From Bugulina stolonifera (taxonomy: Eukaryota > Bryozoa > Gymnolaemata > Cheilostomatida > Bugulidae), in the NCBI GenBank assembly GCA_935421135.1, contig OW285187.1, positions 6,882,001-6,946,000 on the forward strand: 64,000 bases of DNA, read 5' to 3'. The notes under the pieces were generated by a model that saw only the letters and a list, made by a program, of their open reading frames with translations, made no database searches and had not been told where the DNA came from. Below are positions 29,101 to 39,707 of this stretch, in pieces (positions within the stretch are counted from its first letter, which is position 1; every line of letters starts with the position of its first letter). Position numbers and translations under genes: made by a program.

Positions 29101-30594
29101 ATCATAGCAGTTAACAGTAAATCGGCCTGCAGCCTTAATAGTACTGTTACTGTGTTACATTAATTTGGTAAAGTAAAGCAAATATTTTGATACATTTACA
29201 CTGCTAAAACTTAGAAGTGAAGCAGTTCTACTGAAGAAGTTGATGTACAACTACAAGTGAAGTTCAAATTAAATTCGAAATTGAGATTCAAATTGTATTA
29301 TAATAATAATTATCATAATCATTTCAAAATAATAAATATTAGAATTATACTAAAATTCAAACCAATTATCACCATCTCATTTAAGTAATGAACGATTAAT
29401 TTCTAATCTACAAACAAAGAGCAAGAGATTATACAAGTTTTTGGTCTGCCAACACAGCTCACTCACTTCAACTTGGGTAGTTCCACTTCAACTTGCCTTC
29501 AGCTGAGTAAACACCAATCAAAAAGCCCGGCCTGTTTGTCAAACAATACCATGTGCTATTGTTTATACCTCACTCTGTAGTCTGTGATTGGATAACTTTG
29601 TAAACAAGAATATACAATGTACATGCGGTAGATTTCTGCAAAATTAACGCTCGGGCACATCACTGACATGTGAAAACAACTCCAAATCAACAAATTTTGT
29701 ACTTTGTGCAATGATAATATATGTATATTATCATTGCTTTGTGTTGTGTCTCGCTCCAGCTGTAGAGGTGGAACGAGACTCGAGATTTCTCGAGTCTCGT
29801 ATCGACTTGCCTTGTCTCGAAAGTCGTCTCGAGATGGCAATTAGTATTCGAGACTGAAAACAAATAGCAGCTAATAATTTTTATTTATAATAAATTAATA
29901 ATTATAATAGAACTAATTGCTAATCAACAATAAATATATCAAATAGAAAATTACTATTCAAATTATTTAGTAATACTTATACTCCCTACATATACATTCC
30001 CAGCACTGATTTCCTAGCAATAGCATTGCAGCTAACGCTGAGCTACTGGTCGATCACTCCTAGTCATACAGAATTACTAACGACTGTCAATCACCACTCC
30101 CACAATGCAATGTTATGTCCTTACCAAAAGTTGTCTACTCGTGAGATTATTTCATTAAAGGAAACATAACTCCATACTAATTTTTCAAATTGCATTTTAT
30201 TATTTTAGTACCTATGTACAATGTACATGCAATGTAATGTACATGGAATACATGTGCAATATATTCCACATGTTCACCTTTTATTGAAATGCATAATGAT
30301 AAAATACAGAGTTTACAGAGTAGCAATTGAAACTATTGGAGTTCTAACATGCAGATATATAAAATTTGGCAAACTTTTTAGAAAAATTGCCTTGAATCCT
30401 AAAACCCAGTCTCGTCTCGTCTCGAATTTTTTAGAAGTAGTGTCTCGAATCTCGTCTCGAATCCAAAAATGCTGTCTCGTTCCACCTCTATCCAGCTGCA
30501 GCTCCAGCTACACCGAAGAATGGTTCATTTTCATTGAATAGTAACCGTTTACACTTACAGGGTTCTGCAACTCTGCAATGCACTTTCCTGCCAT
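17141..30594 (-). CDS. Short dystrophin-family protein (WW, EF-hand-like, ZZ)
   Basis: Thirteen exons: 30594-30559, 27886-27765, 25982-25921, 25438-25364, 24796-24598, 22483-22398, 21389-21265, 19948-19840, 19500-19331, 19106-18997, 18758-18513, 18278-17536, 17232-17141; all phases close, about 724 residues. A WW domain (Trp39 and Trp61) is followed by the two EF-hand-like dystrophin modules (DVIYAAYRTALKL; GTVNVLSVLVLL; FLKWLLTEPKFIVWLSTLHR) and a ZZ zinc finger (about 279-320, three CxxC pairs and HxxxH), then YCVP and DVRAFIAKL as in dystrophin. This cysteine-rich block binds beta-dystroglycan in known relatives. The WW argues against dystrobrevin. There are no spectrin repeats or actin-binding domain; the first ATG follows an in-frame TAA, so only 12 residues precede exon 2. 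The C-terminus is Ser/Tyr/Arg-rich with no obvious coiled coil. A small exon between 21265 and 19948 may be missing. An alternative name is dystrotelin-like. Confidence 0.9.
21731..21970 (+). repeat. GTA/GTG microsatellite
   Basis: About 240 bp of (GTA)n and (GTG)n triplets, with a regular 12-bp higher-order unit GTAGTAGTAGTG in the middle. It lies in intron 6 of the dystrophin-family gene and accounts for low-complexity open frames on both strands. Confidence 0.95.
29763..30490. mobile_element. hAT-type MITE with 8-bp target-site duplication
   Basis: Terminal inverted repeats TAGAGGTGGAACGAGAC at 29763-29779 and its exact inverse at 30474-30490 bound a 728-bp element. Both sides carry the same 8-bp direct repeat TCCAGCTG (29755-29762 and 30491-30498). 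TAGNG termini and 8-bp duplications are typical of hAT transposons. Subterminal CTCGTCTCGAA words are repeated in both ends. No transposase frame is visible, so it is non-autonomous. It sits 68 bp inside intron 1 of the dystrophin-family gene. Confidence 0.9.
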
Positions 30595-31630
30595 CCTCTT
30601 GGCTCTTGATGAGTTTCGGATAGATCTTAGAATGGCGTATAGTTGTTGGGACCATTATATTGTATTGTACGTGAATGTATATACAATGTATGTGAATAGT
30701 TTATTCGAGATAAATAATAAGAAAGTGTTTTTGAATAGCCCGCGTTGGCCCAACAGGAATCTAAATTGCAGCTTGCCATGTCATATTTTCGTATGTGCAA
30801 TTATCTTCTCATTGTTGGTATGCGACCTTGTATAATGTTGTAACCGATTATACCAGCTGACTCGTATGACTGTGTATCCATGGTTTTTTTACTAAATGTT
30901 GCTTCTCCCATTTATACTTTTATAACCGTTCTGTAATACTTGTATGCCACACCAAGACTTTTTGTAGCTATAGTGTTATGTACATGTACTTGGCCTTTCA
31001 TGTCATACTTCACCAACACCCAACCAACCATACAACCATAGCACAGAGTAAATTTACAATATACCAGGTAATAAGGAATGCCATTTTGCTGTACTCTTCA
31101 GTTGCTTGTAGGCCTCTAATAAAGCAACATCTCTTCCTGTATGTGAAATCTTACGATTTCCTGGTTTTGTCATCAATAGGAATTAGCAAAGTATTCCCTT
31201 CTTTTATTAACTAGCTAATTTCAGTTTCAACCTTGACATACATACATGTACATGGAATATTATACCCATAGGTCCATATGAGATACAATTTTTACAGATA
31301 TAAATCTGTAAAATAACATAATGATGACATTATCCAAATGCTATTGAGAAGTGAAAAGTTCAAATATCTGTTTGATCACATTGGTTGGTTATGGTAGTAA
31401 ACAGAGCTATGTTATCATAATTATAGTATCACTCTGTTAGAGCTGCCAGAGCTTCGACAGCTCTGGTTACCACTATAATTCATATAATTATTGAAAAATG
31501 TTAGTGTGGGCTAGTATTTTAATTATAAATAGTAATAAATAAATAAATAAATGGTTAAAATCACCATACAGCATCACTCAGTGACAGGCACTGATGATGG
31601 AATTGATGGTGCACATACAAGGCTGCAATG

Positions 31631-31736
31631 GCATTTTTATTTTTGATTTAATTCCTAATATTTCAATACTCATCCGATGATGATGATACTCGGATGAGTA
31701 TTGAAATACTAGGAAATAAATCAAAAATAAAAATGC
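31631..31736. repeat. Long imperfect hairpin, 47-bp arms
   Basis: Arms at 31631-31677 and 31690-31736 pair with few mismatches around a 12-nt loop. It lies between the start of the dystrophin-family gene and the end of the N-acetylneuraminate lyase gene. No coding content. Confidence 0.85.
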
Positions 31737-32234
31737 GTCTTGTATTACAATTTATAATTATTATTATTTATGCGTATTACATCAGTTACTGATTTCTTTC
31801 TCGTCAAGGCTTGTGCTAAAGCATTATTATTATCTAAAACAGAAGAATCTTAAATATGATTCTATAACTTGTAAATATAGTAAGTATACTGTGGTCTGCA
31901 TTATATCTACCAATTGACCAAAAGATGATGCACATTAACAGTATATTGGGAGTTATCTTATTTCTATGAGAAAGGTAAAACAACTCCATTATTAACAAGA
32001 TTTGCATGATGTATTTCATTGTTTCAAAATTGTAATCACTAAATTATAACCACCAGCATCATGTAAGATGTGCATAGTTCAATAAAATATGCCACAATTA
32101 TACAGTGTAATTGTGTCACTACCACTGCACATATTACATTCTATAGAATAAAAGAACAGAATAACTGTGTAAAATGTATATTGTATACACAACTCCAAAT
32201 TATAAAAGAACTGACTGTAACGGCAACACGTTAG

Positions 32235-35200
32235 CTAGATAAAGTCCTTGATCCCAAGATCTACCACCTCCTCTGTCATAGCCTCAAACTCTACTTGTGT
32301 AAGATCTCTAACTGGAAGGCGGGACGGTCCCAGGTCCATCCCAACAATGGTGCTCAACGCTTTCTTTGCACCTCCACCTTTAAGAAAAAAAATGATATAT
32401 CCCAATTTTATTAATTTATTTTTGTATAGCAGTAGGCATTAGCTAGCAAATTTTACCATGATGTTACACATGCGAAACTCAAACTATTAGGCCCTATTTT
32501 ACACTCTTACAGCCTGGCGTGTACATGTATGCAGTCCCATAGGTGTAGAGAGTAGACAACTACTATAATATTTATATTTATTAATATTTATTATATTATT
32601 AGTACTCAATACTGTTGTGTGCTAGAAGCTAAATAGAAAATTCCCTTCATTGTCTAACAGCTTCATGTGTTATAACAATCTTCAGGTAGATAGAATTAGT
32701 CCACAAGATGTTTTAGCAAGAAAATGACTCCACATTATGCAATGGTATGTTATTAGGCATGTAACTAGTGTACAAGTATTTCTGCATATTATATAATGAT
32801 ATATTATATTGTATTGCATATTTTCTTGTAGGGTTGACACAAAAAATTCCTAAGCTATATGGTACTGTTAGTAGTGTTACAATTCAAAACTTGAAAACAT
32901 GTTTTGTAGGCTGTAAAAATTGCAGGCTTACCAAGTCTCCCTGATCCCGCAGGAGACTCCCTGATTTCCAACTCAAATCTTGGTACCCCACCCAAAATGA
33001 ACATCCCCCACCCAAATGCTGAATCTCCCTGATTTTCATCAGCCAAACTTGGCAAGCCTAAAAAATTGTAATATTGGCCAAAAGGATCTTGAAGGGAATT
33101 TGGATTAGGTACAGTGTATCAACACATACACATAGCTTAGGATGCGTTGGATTACTCAACTGAATGACTCATGCATCACGTCAGACAGTAAGCAGTGTTC
33201 ACAAAACATAAGCTGTATTATAGTAGCCACAGACAGACAGCTCAGCGGAACTACCCCCTCTCTCTAGTCCTAATCTGTTTGTATATTATTTGTAAGATAG
33301 CCTCAGGATTTACTCATGATTAATCTTTTAGAGGGGGGCATATCTCTGAGATTCCGGTTAGTTAGTGAATCATTGGGCCACCTTACCTTATGACTAATTA
33401 TTTTGTGTACATACCGTATTTTTTAAGCAAGCCTTGAATCTTTTGTATGTTTTCCTGCAAAAATAACAACAGATTGAGCCAGCTAATAATCTTACTGTCT
33501 GCAACCTCTGTCCATATAGGAGCAAGGCCTCTCTGACAGCCGAAATCCATTTACTGCGTGCTTCGAAAGTGTATTTTCATAATAGTACATAATTCTGAAT
33601 AGCAATTCCATGATGGTTGACATACATGTATAAGCCAGTAGCCTTTTTGCTGTTCAAAACTACAATGCGATTAACCCGAATGCAACAATTTTCATTGACA
33701 TCTTGATAGCAGCATAATATAGTTTTGAGCTAATAACTACATGATTGTATAATAAGTAACAATAATATAAATATAAAACACCATGCGAAACCTGGTATTC
33801 CATGTCATTAAATAATTATGTATTTCTGTGTAAGATAATACCTGTTCTATGAGAGCACCTGCCATGTCTCCATTATCATACGCTCTGACCATTCTCGTGA
33901 ATATTCTACCTGCATATGGCAAGCATACAGGCATCCTCACACCTAGTGGTAGTGCAGGGAGCAGCAACTAGAGTAGAATTATTGTATGATTACACTGTGC
34001 AGAGGTTGCAATATACATTGGTAGGGTAAAATAGTAGCTGTCATCAAATGCATTATATTGTGCTGCTGTAGATATTTGACAAAATAAACAAAGAAAAAGT
34101 TTCACATTTAATACCTATGACTGTAATTGTTATGTAATTCTGCTGAATTTTGTACACATAAAAGCAGTGGCAATACTATTGCAGTAGAATAGCCCAGATA
34201 GATGGTGTATCTGCATGCTGTAGGGGTGTTCTATAGCCTACTAACACTCAGCATAGCCAGTACAGCTTATATTTCTCAGCACTATATGGGTTCAGCTGAC
34301 AGCTTCAAATAAAATCTCTCTTAGAAATTGCTGTACCTTGTGTCTTATTTTTTCAAACCATAATAATATACTTCTATATAATAATATAAACATACAATGT
34401 ATATGTATCAGTGTCAGGATGTACAGCATGTTTGACCATATATTCAATTTAGTGTATATATAATTTAAATATTGTAAGGTTTGAGAAAACGGAACTACAT
34501 TGTACTATAAGATGTGTTCTTTGGCAGGACTGGTCGCCTTATTATAGTTAGAGTACTGTTAAGTCAACATAATGTTCTCTATGTAACATGTTATACAATC
34601 AATGAATGTTTTACTAAAATTCTTATGATGTTGCACTAAAAAGTACTACAAGTCATATATTGTATAGAATGAGCTAGTAGATGCACTGAATGGCACGACC
34701 TTCTATATAACATGGGTAGAGATTATAGGAGAGAACTGTTTGCTTAACCTGGCTCAACCTGCCACCTACTGTAGTACAGTCTATCAACCAGTACAATATA
34801 CATATATTTACAAGGTAGGAGTCGCATGCACATGCTAAACAAGATAGTATGTGTCAAAGATGACATTGCCAGCAGTAGAAAAGGCAGGTGTCATCTGTTA
34901 TCAAAAGTCGGTGTGTGCTAAATTTATCCGCATAATGGGGCCAATTTAATATAGAGTTGCACTGCGCCTCTCTGATAAATGGTAGCTGCCTGCACTTACA
35001 TGTAGTAGTGTGTAAATTGTTATCACTTACAGAGAGAGGATGATAAAGAATATGCATTGTGTGTGAATAGATGTTAAATTAGTTCATAACTTGTTTCAGC
35101 TGATTAGTAACGCTGTTTTTAGCGAGGCTGTTTTTGAAGAGGATGTGAGGTTGTGTACATATTGGCAAGACAGTAGTAGGCCTATATATACTCTCACTCT

Positions 35201-38200
35201 AATCAAACTCAATCATCGAGATATTAGAACTGTATTGCCCTTGTGTCAACATCAAGGTGAGGGGTGCAAACTTTTTCAACATCAGGTCAACCTGGTGCAC
35301 GAGAAGACGACTTCATCAATGCATCTGAGTACACACTCAAGCACAAAGTCAGAAGCTTTGTTTTATATACAGACTTGATGATATTATGGGATGGTGAGAA
35401 ATGCACAGCAGCATGTTAGCACAGCTCTTATCCGGCCTGAGATAAATAATCGATAACTTTGAACTGGAGGGAAAATGTTACAATGATTAAATGTTTAGCA
35501 AACAAAACTCTTCTTGATCAAATGTGGCCGACTGTGGCTTAACTGTTTACATTGTGGCAAATAGTTGAATCAAAGTGAGGGACTGATACTAATTTATAGT
35601 AGCGGTTATTAAAGAGTCATAATTTGCTGTAATAAAAGTGGTTAACAAGTGAATTGGCGGTGCGGTGAAGTCATCAAAGATTCTAAAATAATCGTTTGAC
35701 ATAATCGACTGCATTGACTACCAAAACCTTGAGTGGAGCTGAGAGAGAAGAGATCATTGCAAGATTCAGAGTTCACGATTGAGACAAGAAATTGCTTTTG
35801 AATTGGTCGAAGTGCACCAGAGAAGAATTATTGAAAATTTTCTTTCTTACCTCATTTCCTGTTATTACTTGATATTTGCCATTTTTGCTGTTCATGACTG
35901 ATCTCATAAGGTATGCTACTTCCCTGGAAGACTGCTTCATCCCCCTGAAGGTTGGAATACGCTCAATTGCCAACTTGAAAACATCTCCATTATCAACTGG
36001 AAATATCCAAAAGAGAACTGGGCTGCATTAATAGAATGAATGTTTATCATCATACGCAATATAGGGGACCTACAGGGGCTGTTGCATCGTCCATGTTTGT
36101 GATTTTCGTGAAAAATGGACTTGCCTACTTTTAAGAAGTTGTCCACTCTTTTAGTAATGCTACTCTTATTCATTATAGGTTCTTGAGTATTATTACCCTA
36201 CCTATGGTATTCCACAAATAAGTGTCTAACAACTGTGTATTGAATATAATAGGATTTCAAAATTACAATGTGCAATCGTTTATTTTTAGTCGGTTGGCCT
36301 ATACAGATAAAACTACTGAAAAGTAAAGAATTACACTGAGTTTTACTTACAGTTAATTCCAGTCATAAAGTTTATGTCGTAGTAATAGAATGGGGTATTG
36401 GGAGCAGAGGCAGCAATAATAGCAAGTGAGTCAACTAGGGTAGCTGTAAAACACCAGAAATAACATGAGTGACAACACATCTACTGTGTGCCATAGTGTT
36501 TGCTTTATACATGTACATACATGCTACATGTATGTACATGTATGTACATGTATGTACATGTATGTACATGTACGTACATGTACATACATGTAAGTGAGCA
36601 TACAATAATTTGAACTCTTCATAATAATTCACAGACAAAGATAAAGTTAAATGAATTATATTATATTACATATATAATATTATATGAACTGAAATAATAC
36701 TTACTCGATAAACAAACCATTTACAACTTTGTGGTATTATTTTTGAGCTATTTTGTAAGAGATATTTACTAATATACTCATATATAACTAAACAAGTACA
36801 CAAGCTTACACATGTGATCAACTAGAAATTGCCAGAAATATTGCATCTCCTTACCAACATCTTTGGGGAGAAAGAAGAGAGGTGTATGCGCTGATATCGC
36901 CTGAACACCGATAGTTTCTGCATGGGCTGCCTGACATGGTAAAAATACAATGTATTATATTGCCACATATTTACTATATATGGAGATCAAGCGATTGTAT
37001 CCTTGAACCATTCATATAAATTGCGAAAAATAGCTAATGCTATGCATGGCATATGTGTGTGTAGGATCTTTACAATCTCACACATACGATCATATTTTGG
37101 TATTCCCTAATCAGTCAACAAACGATTTAGTATGACAAAATTAGAGCGAAACATAAATGCACCCTCCATATGGAGCATCTGTTCAGCAAGGTGTGTGATA
37201 CTCGGAAACAGCTAGAATAGTATATGACTACAAGCTGTAACAGATCGGTATGTCTGCTCCTAAGCAAATATCCCAAGGAACTATTAATCAATCTTGAGGG
37301 TGGGAAACAGACTGTGTATTTGCTGCTGGAAGAAAGAGCTTTCCCACTGCATTGCACAATTATCTGTCCATGTATGTCCTCACCAATTCACAAGCATCTC
37401 TGAGATTTGTACAGCTCACATTCAGAATCAAAGTAAATCTAAAATAAATATAGAATGTTTTGTACACCACACTCATATTATTATTATAACAATAAAAAAT
37501 AAAATAACCTACACATTTTACGCAAGTCATAAGCATGTGGATTGTAGACTAAGGAGAGAGTACTGCTAGATAAAAATTTATCCATCATTCATCGAACAAC
37601 GTGAAAATTAAATGAGGACATAAGTACTCAACTGCTTGAGTATTAAATCGTGAATAAGTATTGTTTTGTAAACATGTGTAAGAAAGGGAGGTAAATTCCA
37701 TTTAAATCTATGTTTATGTACATGGACACCTGGACTCCATAAACCCACAAGGCAGCCTATAATTCGACTCATGGCCGTTATATACAATCTACCTACACAA
37801 TACCATCTTCATAACAGTTATCCATATCTAATTTAGTTATTTTGCTCGAAGAAGAATTTTTTTGTAAAAAATGGAATTACCTTCCTTTTCCAACTTTGAC
37901 CCATTCCTCTGCGGATTTCTTTCTTTCTTCCATTGTCATAGATAGACCTTCTCCTGTTGTTCCATTTGCTTCAATCATATACAGGTAGATAACATGCATG
38001 TACATGTATATAAATCTAACAACTAAGGATTTTTTCCATGTTGTAGTCAAGATTTGGCTAATGATGAAAATAGAAATAAATAAATATTTTTGCGCACACA
38101 ATATTTTCAGAGCTTTCCGGTGTTAAGATATATGTCATATATGGGTCTTTTTATCAATCCAATTATATATACATGTATTATAATCTTGAAATAAAATTAG

Positions 38201-39707
38201 ATCCATTAATCTACTAACACATGCGTCTGCATGCATGTTTACTGCTCCACTCTTTCTGGACACGTAGCCTGGGAATCAGATGCTTTAGATCAACCCCAAA
38301 CGTTTGTATTATATCTACACTACACCCAGAACACTAAACACAAAGCGGACTCATGGACACTAGACTGGGTTATGGGGAGCTCAGGTCCTGCAGATTGTAA
38401 GGCAGGGTGGAGGGGAACTGTAAATGGGAGGGATAGAGGTAGATTATACAGTGGTAATCTTACCAAACACACAGGTGTTGTCATACTCTACTATGTGATC
38501 AGCTAGACTTTGAAATCTCTTGTAATCTATGGCCCTGCAACATATGGTTGTCATCACGTCATAACATCGTTACTATAGGCTACCGATGTAGGCTACAGAT
38601 GGCGTTTTTATATTGCACTTACAGTATAAATCTGAACGGGCATATTTCATGATTATTTTTGGAATACCGTTGTTGGTTATTTCATGCTTAGCTTTTTGTG
38701 CATTTATTACGATTAATTATTATTAGTAAACATAATACAAGTAACATGCAGGTATTAAAAACAGATGTTGTACGTGCTCATTTGGTCACACTATATTTCT
38801 TATTTTTATCAAAATCTAGTAGCATTGAGTGCAGTATTTGCGCTGGTATACAAATAAAAGAGTCTCATAGAATGCGAATCTTACCTTTCAGTACTTACCT
38901 TTCAGTACTTACCTTTCAGTACTTACCTTTTAGTACTTACCTTTCAGTACTTACCTTTCAGTACTTACCTTTCAGTACTTACCTTTCACTACTTACCTTT
39001 CAGTACTTACCTTTCAGTACTTACCTTTCAGTACTTACCTTTTAGTAATTATCTTTCAGTACTTACCTTTCAGTACTTACCTTTCAGTACTTACCTTTCA
39101 GTACTTACCCTTCGGTACTTACCTTTCAGTACTTACTTTTCAGTACTTATCTTTCAGTACTTACCTTTCAGTACTTACCTTTTAGTACTTACCTTTCAGT
39201 ACTTACCTTTCAGTACTTACCCTTCGGTACTTACCCTCCGGTACTTACCCTTCGGCAGTAAATGGTGTACATGGAGCAGTAATTATTCCTTCAAGCCTGA
39301 AATCTTGAACCTAGAATACCATATTTCATAAACAGTTGTTATTCTCGGTTTATGCATGAGAAGCATGCAGAGACATGTGATAATATTAAAACTGAACTCA
39401 AGAGTTTTATAAAATAAAGATACAAATATTGCATTCTGCTATATAAACCAAACAGTTCTACATGTACATGTACATGTACTGTAGATCTATGGTGAAAGTG
39501 CATGTAATTTTCAAACTCAATATAGATTTGGTTTCTACCAACTATTGAGTTATTAGTTTGATGGGGTGAATTTTTGTAGACTGAGCTTCAGCATTTGCAG
39601 TACATGCGTTGTGGGTATATATATAAATACCAACACACATAGCCATTGGACGTGACACCAACGTAGTTGCTGCAAGAACTGAAATATTTACTTACTTTGA
39701 GAGACAT
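32235..39707 (-). CDS. NPL: N-acetylneuraminate lyase (DapA/NAL family aldolase)
   Basis: Exons 39707-39696, 39310-39249, 38534-38464, 37968-37881, about 37378-37313, 36930-36855, 36443-36351, 35996-35851, 33967-33842, 33454-33415 and 32377-32235 give about 307 residues (human NPL 320). The enzyme splits N-acetylneuraminate into N-acetylmannosamine and pyruvate in the cytosol. Landmarks: LEGIITAPCTPF, the carboxylate-binding NGTTGEG (about 50-56), FYYYDI with the catalytic Tyr (about 145-147), and RIPTFRGMKQS with the Schiff-base Lys (about 177). Exon 5 (GQIIVQCSGKALSS) is recognised by similarity, but its phase does not close with exon 4 in my reading; boundaries there are unresolved. All other junctions close. 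Intron 2 starts with a 14-bp tandem array of splice donors (38881-39255). The start codon follows an upstream in-exon CAG run and opens MSLKVQDF. Confidence 0.9.
36507..36592. repeat. TACATG microsatellite
   Basis: Alternating TACATGTA and TGTACATGTA words over 86 bp, in intron 6 of the N-acetylneuraminate lyase gene. Shorter runs of the same self-complementary motif occur at 7658-7677, 23080-23093, 24975-25020 and 39458-39477. Confidence 0.85.
38881..39255 (-). repeat. Minisatellite of amplified 5' splice sites in the N-acetylneuraminate lyase gene
   Basis: About 26 tandem copies of a 14-bp unit; on the gene's strand the unit is ACTGAAAGGTAAGT. The exon 2 end and donor (GCCGAAGG|GTAAGTAC, exon end at 39249) form the first unit, followed by variants ACCGGAGG, ACCGAAGG and ACTGAAAG, each before GTAAGT. 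Unit drift away from the exon suggests the array grew from the real donor. Retaining even one unit would place a TAA directly after the exon. Confidence 0.95.

Noticed and set aside
32235..39707. Horizontal transfer of the lyase from bacteria
   Set aside because: The gene has ten spliceosomal introns and matches the animal NPL layout; nothing in base composition sets it apart.
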